From assembly GCA_030695285.1 (NCBI GenBank), contig JAUYTF010000423.1, positions 1 to 7,826 of the forward strand: 7,826 bases of DNA, read 5' to 3'. The notes below the pieces were generated by a model. It saw only the letters and a list, made by a program, of their open reading frames with translations, was not told the origin of the DNA and did not search any database. Source of the DNA: Eubacteriales bacterium. GTDB lineage: Bacteria > Bacillota > Clostridia > Christensenellales > CAG-138. Position 1 is the stretch's first letter. Each line of letters opens with the position of its first letter. Below are positions 1 to 5,942 of this stretch, piece after piece. The translations under genes and the position numbers were made by a program.

Positions 1-1271
1 CGCCGACGGGCAGCGCAATCCGTATCATCACGGACGCGACGCTCAAGCAGGACACGGCAACCGTTGCCGCAAACAACCGCATCATCCTCCGCATCGCGCG
101 GGATGTGTTCATGCCCAATGCGCCGGTAGAGAGCGAAAACCTGACGATTCAGCCGAATATTCAGGCCATCTCGCCGGACGGGCAGACCATGCAGATCTCC
201 GTGCCGGAGATCATGGTTACGGTTCCAGTGCTTTCGATGAGCGTGACAGAGCCGCTGGCGGATACCGTCAACGCTACGTTTGACAACAGCCCGATCGCGA
301 TCATGGGACAAGTGAACAACTACGATGGCGAGATATTCGTGTTTGTCAATGACAAGCAGGTCTATGTGGACAGCACGGGCCTCTTCACCGCCAGCTATGC
401 GCCGGTCGCGACCGCTGCAGCGCTGACATTGCCCACGAGCGCACCGGTATCCAGTGTGGATCCGGCTACTACACCGGACCCCGCCGCGTCTCCTGACGCG
501 AGCACATCTCCCGAAGTGACCGGCGAAGAAGCCGAGGCAACAGAGGAGGCGGATGTGGACGAAACTGCAGCCACAGATGCCATGGCACCCACGGGCAGCA
601 CCGAGACCATCACCATCGAGGCGCGCAAGAACAACTGCGTCACCGCGAGAAAAGTGATCACCGTTGAGCCTTACGTCATGCAGACCATGTCGTTTACGAT
701 CGACAACGCGCTTGCAACGCTCTCTTCCGACACGGGCAGCGTAACGATTACCGGCACCTGCACCCCGGGCGCAGAGATCACCGCAACCAGCAATTCCACC
801 GACGTAACCTTTGGCCAGGCGACCGTTACCGAAACGGGCACCTTCTCCATCATCGCTTCTCTCGCCAAGGTCGGCGCGTATGATGTGAACCTTGTTGGCC
901 AGCTGCAGGGTTACTATGACGGCACGGCAAACACCATTGTGGAGCGGCCGCCGACGGTCTCCTCCAGCAACTTTAAGAAAGCCGCGGCGGATCTTGCCAA
1001 GAACCATGAAAAGATTAAGACCGGCGCGACCACGAGCGGAGACTTCGTCGTCACCGGTAGGATCACGGAGATCATCTCCACCGATCCTTACACGATCTTC
1101 CGCGTGCAGATCTCGGAAGGCGTAGATGTCATCATCTACAACCGCAGCGCGAAGTCCACGATCAACTCCTCCGACCTCAAGGAGAAGAAACAGGTCGCGG
1201 GCACGCTCAAGGGACTTTACACCGATGGCGCCACCCCGGTTCTCTGGGGCTGGTTCATCTGGAACAAGTAA
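1..1271 (+). CDS. Ig-like/OB-fold surface protein, C-terminal part (5' truncated)
   Basis: The reading frame is open from the window edge (first full codon at base 3) to TAA at 1269-1271, so the N-terminus and any signal peptide or lipobox lie outside. The GTG at 105 has no ribosome binding site and is not taken as the start. Three parts can be seen. A first Ig-like beta domain (about 285-401) resumes at 603-668 after a low-complexity insertion rich in Ala, Pro, Thr, Ser, Asp and Glu. A second Ig-like domain, rich in Thr, Ser and Val, covers about 684-947. A C-terminal region (about 963-1268) begins with a short Lys/Asn helix and continues with a strand pattern like an OB-fold (GDFVVTGRI, FRVQI, VDVIIYN, VAGTLKGLY). 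Such repeats are usual in extracellular binding or stalk proteins of Bacillota. The function is unknown and no catalytic motif is visible. It probably shares a transcript with the gene starting 7 bases after its stop. I am confident that it is coding and much less sure of the fold assignments. Confidence 0.85.
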   Translation, partial: PTGSAIRIITDATLKQDTATVAANNRIILRIARDVFMPNAPVESENLTIQPNIQAISPDGQTMQISVPEIMVTVPVLSMSVTEPLADTVNATFDNSPIAIMGQVNNYDGEIFVFVNDKQVYVDSTGLFTASYAPVATAAALTLPTSAPVSSVDPATTPDPAASPDASTSPEVTGEEAEATEEADVDETAATDAMAPTGSTETITIEARKNNCVTARKVITVEPYVMQTMSFTIDNALATLSSDTGSVTITGTCTPGAEITATSNSTDVTFGQATVTETGTFSIIASLAKVGAYDVNLVGQLQGYYDGTANTIVERPPTVSSSNFKKAAADLAKNHEKIKTGATTSGDFVVTGRITEIISTDPYTIFRVQISEGVDVIIYNRSAKSTINSSDLKEKKQVAGTLKGLYTDGATPVLWGWFIWNK

Positions 1272-1278
1272 CGATCGC

Positions 1279-1581
1279 GTGAGGATTTGGGCGAAAGTAC
1301 TCAAACACCATAAGATCATACAGGAGGCCGTGCGGGAATTTCCCGCGCGGCCTTTGGATGCAGAAAGCTGGGGACGGCTGATTGCGGACATCGCAAAGCC
1401 GCTGGACCTTGCTTGTCCCGTGCTGCTGGATAAACACGTGCAAGAACTTGCCCGCTTTAACCGAACATGGTTTACGCAGGCGGATTTCATCGAGAGCGTT
1501 CCGTTTGACCGCTTTGAACTCGAGATCTTTCCCGACAAGAAGAAAGAGAAGAAGACGGATTATATTTTCGGAGACGACTGA
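1279..1581 (+). CDS. Conserved MRIWAK-type small protein of unknown function
   Basis: A 100-residue soluble protein starting MRIWAKVLKHHKI. I recognise this start and the pattern as a small family widespread in Clostridia, usually about 90-100 residues and without a known function. Typical parts are the N-terminal MRIWAK strand, a central helix with a conserved acidic/hydrophobic pattern (residues 27-60), an aromatic and acidic stretch TWFTQADFIESVPFDRFELEIF (63-84, given here only as a landmark region), and a charged tail with consecutive Lys residues. The GTG at 1279 is chosen because the family begins there. The frame is open upstream to 1126, but that extension is Arg/Ser-rich and lies inside the preceding gene. 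There is no clear Shine-Dalgarno, and the stop of the upstream gene lies 7 bases before, so translational coupling is likely. A long inverted repeat lies inside the gene at 1326-1352. No catalytic motif is visible. Confidence 0.8.
   Translation: MRIWAKVLKHHKIIQEAVREFPARPLDAESWGRLIADIAKPLDLACPVLLDKHVQELARFNRTWFTQADFIESVPFDRFELEIFPDKKKEKKTDYIFGDD
1326..1352. repeat. 27-base intragenic inverted repeat
   Basis: The arms GGCCGTGCGGGAA (1326-1338) and TTCCCGCGCGGCC (1340-1352) pair at 12 Watson-Crick positions plus one T·G, around a single central base. It lies inside the MRIWAK-type gene and encodes part of QEAVREFPARPLD. An AGGAGG lies directly before it at 1322-1327. No T-run follows, so it is not a classical terminator. 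Confidence 0.75.
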
Positions 1582-1653
1582 CGTCTGAATCAGCGCTGCC
1601 GGAAAGCAAATCGAGTTAACGCACAGAGACAAAATTTTCTGGAGGGCTTACGC

Positions 1654-2169
1654 ATGGATGTCAAGGCGTTTTCCGCGCTATTGCCGCAGGCAACCGAGCA
1701 GCTACCGCGCGGCGCATTCTTAACCGCGGGCGGGGAGATTTGGAACCCGATGACCATCGGCTGGGCGCAGTTCGGTGTGATTTGGTCGCGTCCTGTCGTC
1801 ACGGTTCTAGTGCGAAAGAGCCGCTATACGTATTCGCTGATGGAGCAGACGGAGGTTTTCACCGTCAGCTTTCCGCGCGAAAAGGAACTCACCAAGCAGC
1901 TCGCCTTTTGCGGCGCGCGCTCCGGCAGAGATTTCAATAAAGAAAAAGAAGCGGGGCTTTCCCGTCTTGCGCCCCGCGCAGGTGGTGCTGCGGCGGTTGC
2001 GGGCTGCGGTGTCGTGCTTGAGTGTAGAATTGTGCAAAAGCAACTGCTGGATCTCGATACGCTCGACTCCGACTTCCGCGCGAAATACTACGGCGGCAAT
2101 CAGGCACTGCCGGATGGCGACCCGCATGTGCTCTATGTCGGCGAGGTTCTCGCGGCATACGAGCTATGA
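1654..2169 (+). CDS. Flavin reductase family protein (FMN-binding)
   Basis: A 171-residue protein of the flavin reductase-like, FMN-binding split-barrel family, close to the usual 165-190 residues. Members bind FMN and move electrons from NAD(P)H or a partner to flavin or another acceptor in the cytoplasm; the natural substrate here cannot be told. Family marks include NPMTIGWAQFGVIWSRPVVTVL-type flavin-site residues (PMTIGW at 32-37, W44, RP at 46-47), RKSRYTY at 54-60, the FTVSFP strand at 69-74, and the SGRDFNKEKEAGL segment at 90-102. A clear GGAGGG (1641-1646) sits 7 bases before ATG 1654, which fixes the start. The gap to the upstream gene is 72 bases with no convincing promoter or terminator, so it may share a transcript. 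It ends about 40 bases before the strong two-way terminator at 2212-2252. Confidence 0.9.
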   Translation: MDVKAFSALLPQATEQLPRGAFLTAGGEIWNPMTIGWAQFGVIWSRPVVTVLVRKSRYTYSLMEQTEVFTVSFPREKELTKQLAFCGARSGRDFNKEKEAGLSRLAPRAGGAAAVAGCGVVLECRIVQKQLLDLDTLDSDFRAKYYGGNQALPDGDPHVLYVGEVLAAYEL

Positions 2170-2174
2170 CTTTG

Positions 2175-2197
2175 TAGGGGAGGATATCATCCTCCCG
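2175..2197. repeat. GTAGGGG...CCCG palindromic unit
   Basis: Just after the flavin reductase stop, GGGAGGAT (2178-2185) and ATCCTCCC (2189-2196) form a perfect 8-bp inverted repeat around a 3-base centre, preceded by TTGTA and followed by G. The outline GTAGGGG-palindrome-CCCG resembles short dispersed intergenic palindromes I recall from Clostridia and cyanobacteria. That family link is from memory, not from a search. Confidence 0.5.
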
Positions 2198-2211
2198 CTG
2201 AACCAGAAATG

Positions 2212-2252
2212 AAAACATCGCTCCGCTGTCAGTCTGGCGGAGCGATGTTTTT
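2212..2252. terminator. Two-way intrinsic terminator between convergent genes
   Basis: A 15-bp perfect stem pairs 2212-2226 (AAAACATCGCTCCGC) with 2237-2251 (GCGGAGCGATGTTTT) around a 10-base loop. Reading +, it is followed by more T and then TATTCG. Reading minus, the stem ends in TTTT and is followed by CATTT. It sits between the + flavin reductase (stop 2169) and the minus-strand PPOX-like gene (stop 2313) and can serve both. Confidence 0.88.
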
Positions 2253-2312
2253 ATTCGTTTTAAACATAGTTGGTAGAAATAGAGTTTCTAGAGGCAATAT
2301 AGGGCTTGTCGA

Positions 2313-2780
2313 TTACGCCGTTTTGTTAACAAAATCGATCTCGTTTCGGATGCCTTTGTGGGCATCGTTCCACAAGCCCTTTGTCAGCCGAATGCGCAAC
2401 AGGCACGTATTCGGGTCTTCGTCATTGTTGGCTTCGTCGTACCATCCGGCGAAGATGGGGCGAATCTTTGCCATGATCTCCGCATTTTTCTCGTCGCGGA
2501 CCCAGCCGAGATTTTCGCCGATACCGTTGGCCGTGAAGCTCTCCACAATGAAGCAGACTGCAACTTCCGGATTTTTCGCGATTTGCTGCATCTTGGTTGA
2601 CGTGGCATAGGTAACGGTATAAAAAGCGCCGTCTTCGTAATAAACACTGACCAGACGGGCTGCAGGCACGGGGTTGCCTTCCGCGCTGGGAGACAGTGCA
2701 ATGGTGGAAAGAGAAATCAGCGCGTCCTGGTTGCCGAACTTTTCTTGCAATACGCGCATAGCATCGTCGTAGTTATTCAT
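2313..2780 (-). CDS. Pyridoxamine 5'-phosphate oxidase family protein
   Basis: A 155-residue protein of the PPOX-like FMN-binding split-barrel family. In Clostridia these are small cytoplasmic flavin- or heme-binding redox proteins of mostly unknown substrate, not true vitamin B6 oxidases. Family marks are the start MNNYDDAMRVLQEKFGNQD, the strand ISLSTIALSPSAEGNPVPAARLVSVYYEDGAFYTVTY (about residues 23-59, landmark only), the phosphate-contact-like TSTKMQQIAKNPEVAVC (61-77), FTANGIGENLGWV (82-94), and the C-terminal INDFV-like end IDFVNK. Two in-frame ATGs lie close together. The one at 2780 is chosen because CCGGAGG (2787-2793) sits 6 bases before it, whereas the ATG at 2786 touches that site. 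The gene converges on the flavin reductase and shares its terminator. Confidence 0.9.
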   Translation of the reverse strand: MNNYDDAMRVLQEKFGNQDALISLSTIALSPSAEGNPVPAARLVSVYYEDGAFYTVTYATSTKMQQIAKNPEVAVCFIVESFTANGIGENLGWVRDEKNAEIMAKIRPIFAGWYDEANNDEDPNTCLLRIRLTKGLWNDAHKGIRNEIDFVNKTA

Positions 2781-2823
2781 GATCATCCTCCGGTTTAACT
2801 GGAAATTTGAAATGACAGTGTTT

Positions 2824-2829
2824 ATTGTA
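2824..2829 (-). promoter_or_regulatory. Candidate -10 for the PPOX-like gene
   Basis: On the minus strand TACAAT (5 of 6 to TATAAT) lies here and would give a leader of about 37 bases. The -35 at the usual spacing (TAGAAA, 2847-2852) is poor. It is overlapped by two direct copies of CGATAGAA (2848-2855 and 2861-2868), which could be an activator or repressor site. Confidence 0.4.
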
Positions 2830-2932
2830 ACACATCGCACGTTATCTTTCTATCGCAATATTCTATCGAAAAAATTGCAGCGCCTTACCGCCTGGGAGAA
2901 GTGCTGCCTTCTCCGTGGAGGAAAGACGAAGG

Positions 2933-4546
2933 CTAAACCGCCGGGAGAACACGCTCCGTTTTTCGGGAGATCAATATCCCCATCAGCACGAAAAAGATTG
3001 GTGTGGTCATGGGCTGGGCGATGTTCACCGCCGCCTGCACCGCGTAGGCCGCGACAGCGAGCGTCAGCCCGCGATAGACTGGCTCACCTTTCCCCCTGCG
3101 AATCCCCGCGCTTACAGCGACCGTAAGCGCGGCAAGATAGCAGCCAAGCCCAAGCGCGCCATTGGCGACGAGATATTGCAGATACTCATTGTGCGCGGTG
3201 TCCAGCGCCGCGTCCGAAAACAGCGGCTTGACCGCGTCCGCGTGAAACAGCGCACCGGAGGACGCGCCAAAGAGCTGCTGAGCGGCGGGGAGCTCTGCGT
3301 AGACGCGCAGCACAAACGCCCAGATCTTCCCCCGGTCGGTGCCCCAGCTTTCCGAAAAGCGCAAATAGCGCGCTAAACCGCCGAGCGGCAACTCCCGAAA
3401 GACGGTATTGAGCAGCACGAGCGTGAGCGCGCCGAGTAGTAGCGCGCCAAGTAAGGCAATCGCATACGGCCGTTTTGCGCGCGAGAGGCGCTCCGGCGCA
3501 ACCTTCGTCAGCGCAAACCAGAGCGCAAACGCGGCAGCGGCGAGCGGCAGGGAGACAGCGGGGCGGCTGAGCTTGGTGACGAATGAGGACAGATAGGTTG
3601 CAGACGGCAGAATCACCGCGAGCAGGCCAAAGACGAAAGCGCAGAGAAAGAAAACAGCCCAGCCGAGCGGCAATCGGCGCAGTGCGACGGCATCCGAAAA
3701 GAGCAGCAGCGGGGCGAGAGCCGCAACCGCGAGCAGCCCCAGCGCCGCGCTGTCGCTGCCCGCGACGAGCGCGCCAAAGGAGACGAGCGCAAGCGAAAAC
3801 ACGGCAAATATTCGCGCTTTGCGTGTGCTTGCCCGCAGAAAATATCCGGTCGCAACAGAAAACGAGAGCACCACATAGCTGCCGAAAAAGTTTGCGTTGC
3901 CGATGGTGGAGAGAAATCTCCCCTGATCCGACGCGCGCAGATCTTCATAAAACCCAAACGGATCCGCGCCGAAGTGATGCAGCAGCCCCAGCAGGCTCAC
4001 GATGCCTGCCGCGAGCAGAAACGCGCGCTCCGGCCAGCGCAAGTCGATCTCACGACGCGAGAGCGCAAAGACGAGGCACGCATAGCAAAACAGCGTCAGT
4101 AGGCCCTGATAGCGGTTGTTTTCGCCAAAGAAGACCTCTCCGGGGTAGCGGCTGATGAGCCCACCGATAAGGCTCACGGCAAAGAACGCAAAGAGCGCGA
4201 TCACGGCGGGGTGAACGCCTTCCCGCGCGCGCCACACCCCGAAGTCCGGTGGCAGGGCGATCCGCGCAAAGAGCAACAGCAGCAGATAGACCCCGCTCGC
4301 GCAGAGAAAATAAAACTGCTTGGTTTCGGTGATGTTGAAGTAGAAGTTGCGAAAGACCAGCGGTAACCCAAGAAACAATGCGCAAAGATACACCGTGGTG
4401 AGCATTGCCGCTGCGCGTAGAAATTTTTGCTGAAGGGAGAGGGGGAAGGCTTGGGAGGCGCCGCGTTGCGCGCGCGTAGCCTCCGCCGAAGGCGAAGTTT
4501 CGGTTTGAATCTTATCTCTATTAGGTTCAACGTTTTGTTCTGGCAT
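2933..4546 (-). CDS. O-antigen ligase/polymerase-like membrane protein
   Basis: A 537-residue polytopic membrane protein of the O-antigen ligase/Wzy type (Wzy_C superfamily). Members join or polymerise lipid-linked glycan chains on the outer face of the cytoplasmic membrane. After a polar N-terminus of about 40 residues there are some 12-14 hydrophobic segments (for example 44-64, 77-98, 113-132, 145-162, 219-238, 245-262, 293-314, 361-383, 462-480, 492-527). Family marks are STIGNANFFGSY (213-224), the large extracytoplasmic loop with WGTDRGKIW (401-409, Arg405) and the signature DTAHNEYLQYLVANGALGLG (449-468) with His452. ATG 4546 is preferred: TGGGA lies 7 bases upstream. A TTG at 4624 would add 26 residues but has an SD-like AGGG almost touching it. 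In a Gram-positive setting the substrate would be a capsule, teichuronic-type or secondary wall polymer rather than LPS. The family is secure; the polymer is inferred. Confidence 0.85.
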   Translation of the reverse strand: MPEQNVEPNRDKIQTETSPSAEATRAQRGASQAFPLSLQQKFLRAAAMLTTVYLCALFLGLPLVFRNFYFNITETKQFYFLCASGVYLLLLLFARIALPPDFGVWRAREGVHPAVIALFAFFAVSLIGGLISRYPGEVFFGENNRYQGLLTLFCYACLVFALSRREIDLRWPERAFLLAAGIVSLLGLLHHFGADPFGFYEDLRASDQGRFLSTIGNANFFGSYVVLSFSVATGYFLRASTRKARIFAVFSLALVSFGALVAGSDSAALGLLAVAALAPLLLFSDAVALRRLPLGWAVFFLCAFVFGLLAVILPSATYLSSFVTKLSRPAVSLPLAAAAFALWFALTKVAPERLSRAKRPYAIALLGALLLGALTLVLLNTVFRELPLGGLARYLRFSESWGTDRGKIWAFVLRVYAELPAAQQLFGASSGALFHADAVKPLFSDAALDTAHNEYLQYLVANGALGLGCYLAALTVAVSAGIRRGKGEPVYRGLTLAVAAYAVQAAVNIAQPMTTPIFFVLMGILISRKTERVLPAV

Positions 4547-4617
4547 TCGAATATCCCATAATTGCTTATTAAAGTGTGTACCTTTTGTGAATCTTCCTGA
4601 AAAGCGGGCGTTTTGGT

Positions 4618-4646
4618 TTGACAAACCCTGACGCTTGGATTATCAT
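4618..4646 (+). promoter_or_regulatory. Sigma-A-type promoter of the micro-lipoprotein gene
   Basis: A perfect -35 TTGACA (4618-4623), a 17-base spacer and TATCAT (4641-4646, 5 of 6 matches) as -10. Transcription would start near 4653, giving a leader of about 60 bases before ATG 4714. Confidence 0.75.
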
Positions 4647-4654
4647 ACAAGCGT
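4631..4654. promoter_or_regulatory. Operator-like dyad over the -10
   Basis: ACGCTTG (4631-4637) and CAAGCGT (4648-4654) are a perfect 7-bp inverted repeat with a 10-base centre that contains the -10 hexamer TATCAT. The half-site spacing suits a dimeric repressor, and a bound protein would block the promoter. I recognise no regulator consensus. A second small dyad GTACT/AGTAC (4653-4657, 4667-4671) lies just downstream. Confidence 0.45.
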
Positions 4655-4664
4655 ACTAACACAT

Positions 4665-4693
4665 ATAGTACACCTAGTGAGCAAGAAAAACAA
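4665..4693 (-). promoter_or_regulatory. Weak candidate promoter for the O-antigen-ligase-like gene
   Basis: Reading the minus strand, TTGTTT (4688-4693), a 17-base spacer and TACTAT (4665-4670) have correct spacing but only 3 of 6 and 4 of 6 matches. If used, it would start near 4658, almost face to face with the + promoter start near 4653, so the two could interfere. Confidence 0.25.
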
Positions 4694-4713
4694 GACATTT
4701 GGAGGTTTAAATT

Positions 4714-4872
4714 ATGAAAAAGAGTCTCATTCTTATGGCGATGGTGGTGTTGAGCGTATTCTTCTTCACGGCATGCGGCCCGAAGGTAGCATCCGACGGC
4801 AATGCGATCGCATCCTACGGCAACGGCATGGTCTCCGGCGGCAACGTCGCGTCCGCAGGCAACGCGGGCTAA
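4714..4872 (+). CDS. 52-residue micro-lipoprotein with S-x-G-N repeats
   Basis: ATG 4714 follows GGAGG (4701-4705) at 8 bases and a near-consensus promoter, so this very short gene is well supported. The product is MKKSLILMAMVVLSVFFFTA (residues 1-20) followed by Cys21. This is a lipoprotein signal peptide: charged MKK, a hydrophobic core and a lipobox FTAC. The mature part would be only 32 residues: CGPKVA followed by four degenerate units SDGNAIA, SYGNGMV, SGGNVA and SAGNAG. There are no Cys beyond the lipid anchor, no charged cluster and no enzyme motif. It would be a membrane-anchored, flexible Gly/Asn/Ser-rich peptide outside the cell. It stands alone between the divergent O-antigen-ligase-like gene and a terminator. 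I do not recognise the family. Possible roles include a surface spacer, a precursor cleaved to a signal peptide, or a small stress lipoprotein; none of these is shown by the sequence. Confidence 0.8.
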   Translation: MKKSLILMAMVVLSVFFFTACGPKVASDGNAIASYGNGMVSGGNVASAGNAG

Positions 4873-4931
4873 GTCACTTTAGGTTTCATGGACGAAACAG
4901 AATCAGCGCTCGGGAGGCGCGGGTTCGGAAG

Positions 4932-4971
4932 AAAAAAAGAGCGGGTGCGGCATCTGTCGCACCCGTTGTTT
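4932..4971. terminator. Two-way intrinsic terminator
   Basis: The stem AGCGGGTGCG (4940-4949) pairs with CGCACCCGTT (4958-4967), including one G·T, around the loop GCATCTGT. Reading minus, directly after the nucleotidyltransferase stop, the stem is followed by a run of seven T (complement of 4932-4938), a very good terminator. Reading +, it is followed by GTTTGTT and can end the micro-lipoprotein transcript about 70 bases after its stop. Confidence 0.85.
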
Positions 4972-4972
4972 G

Positions 4973-5899
4973 TTAGTCGAGCAGTTTTTTGTTCGGATAT
5001 GCACCCGCGTCGGTGAGATCATTGAGCGACTGCATAACCTCCGGTTTGTCCTCGCGGTAGGTCACGCCATACCAGCGATCGGGGGAAGACAGCACGCGTA
5101 CGCTTGCGCGGTCAGCCCGCAGCATGCGGCCGACCTCCTGCGGAATCAGAAACTCGCCCTTGAGCGGGTTTTTTTCCAGCGTTTCGGCGAGAAATTCCGG
5201 AAAACGCGCTTCCAGCGCGGCAAAGAGCGAGGGCGTAAAGCCAAAGAAGTTCATCGAAACGAGGTTGTCCTCGGGGAAATGCACAAAAGTTTGTCCGTCG
5301 TCCTCGGTGTAGGCGGGGCCTTTGGGGGTTTTGAAGATCTTGAGCCGCTCGACGATGTTGACGAGCTCGCCGTTTGCGTCCACCTCGCACACGCCGCGCG
5401 CGACGGAGCCATGCTCGGTCAGGGTGTTTTTGGCATGGTAGCCAACCATCGAGAAATCATACTTTGCGCCGTCTTTTGCAGTCGTCAGGTAGTCATACAG
5501 CGCCTTGAACGCTCGCTTGCCATAATAGTCGTCGGCATTGATGGCGGCAAACGGCTCGCTGACATCGTTTTTGCAGCAGAGCAGCGCGTGCGCGGTGCCC
5601 CAGGGCTTCACGCGGCCCTCCGGCACGGAAAAGCCCGCGGGGAGCATGGCATCCGGCTGCTGAAAGACATAGCGCACCTCCATGTACTTCTCGGCGCGCC
5701 TGCCGATGACATCGTAAAAGTCCTGCTCGATCTTGCGGTTGATGATGAAGACGACCTTCTCAAAGCCCGCCTCCAGCGCGTCATAGAGCGAATAGTCCAT
5801 GATGATTTCGCCGTGGCGGCCGATGGGGTCGATCTGCTTGAGCCCGCCATAGCGGCTGCCCATGCCGGCGGCCATGACGACGAGAGCGGGTTTCTGCAT
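4973..5899 (-). CDS. Sugar-1-phosphate nucleotidyltransferase family protein
   Basis: A 308-residue cytoplasmic protein of the NTP-transferase (GT-A-like) fold. It would join a nucleoside triphosphate and a sugar phosphate to give an NDP-sugar and pyrophosphate. The N-terminal nucleotide-binding motif is AAGMGSRYGGLKQ (10-22). KPWGTAHALL (98-107) and the metal/sugar-binding INADDYYG (120-127) follow, then NIVERLK (181-187), a conserved NFFGFTP segment (217-223) and GEFLIPQEV (248-256). The C-terminal WYGVTYREDKPEV segment (276-288) is typical of a clostridial subfamily often labelled UTP-glucose-1-phosphate uridylyltransferase-like. It is not a canonical GalU, so the sugar and base are uncertain and no symbol is given. 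AAGGAGA (5907-5913) lies 7 bases before ATG 5899. It lies downstream of galE on the same strand, with 209 bases between containing a tandem duplication. Being next to galE makes a UDP-hexose product plausible. Confidence 0.88.
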   Translation of the reverse strand: MQKPALVVMAAGMGSRYGGLKQIDPIGRHGEIIMDYSLYDALEAGFEKVVFIINRKIEQDFYDVIGRRAEKYMEVRYVFQQPDAMLPAGFSVPEGRVKPWGTAHALLCCKNDVSEPFAAINADDYYGKRAFKALYDYLTTAKDGAKYDFSMVGYHAKNTLTEHGSVARGVCEVDANGELVNIVERLKIFKTPKGPAYTEDDGQTFVHFPEDNLVSMNFFGFTPSLFAALEARFPEFLAETLEKNPLKGEFLIPQEVGRMLRADRASVRVLSSPDRWYGVTYREDKPEVMQSLNDLTDAGAYPNKKLLD

Positions 5900-5942
5900 A
5901 GGAAAATCTCCTTTGATCGTTTTTCTTTTTGTATTTTAAATA

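Noticed and set aside
1126..1278. Extension of the MRIWAK-type gene into the preceding gene
   Set aside because: The extra residues are Arg/Ser-rich out-of-frame translation of the Ig-like/OB-fold gene, and the family begins at MRIWAK.
2895..2914. GGAGAAG/CTTCTCC hairpin after the O-antigen-ligase-like gene
   Set aside because: The 7-bp stem is real, but on the minus strand the nearest T-run is about 20 bases further on, so it is not a convincing intrinsic terminator. That gene's transcript end remains unidentified.
3583..4155. 190-codon + strand frame
   Set aside because: It is Arg/Ala-rich antisense of the O-antigen-ligase-like gene with no start signal or recognisable motif.
4547..4624. 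26-residue extension of the O-antigen-ligase-like protein from TTG
   Set aside because: The SD-like AGGG is almost in contact with the TTG, and ATG 4546 has a better-placed TGGGA. The choice is not certain.
4635..4976. 113-codon + frame over the micro-lipoprotein
   Set aside because: It overlaps the lipoprotein gene in another frame. Only the frame starting at 4714 has a ribosome binding site, a signal peptide and a lipobox.
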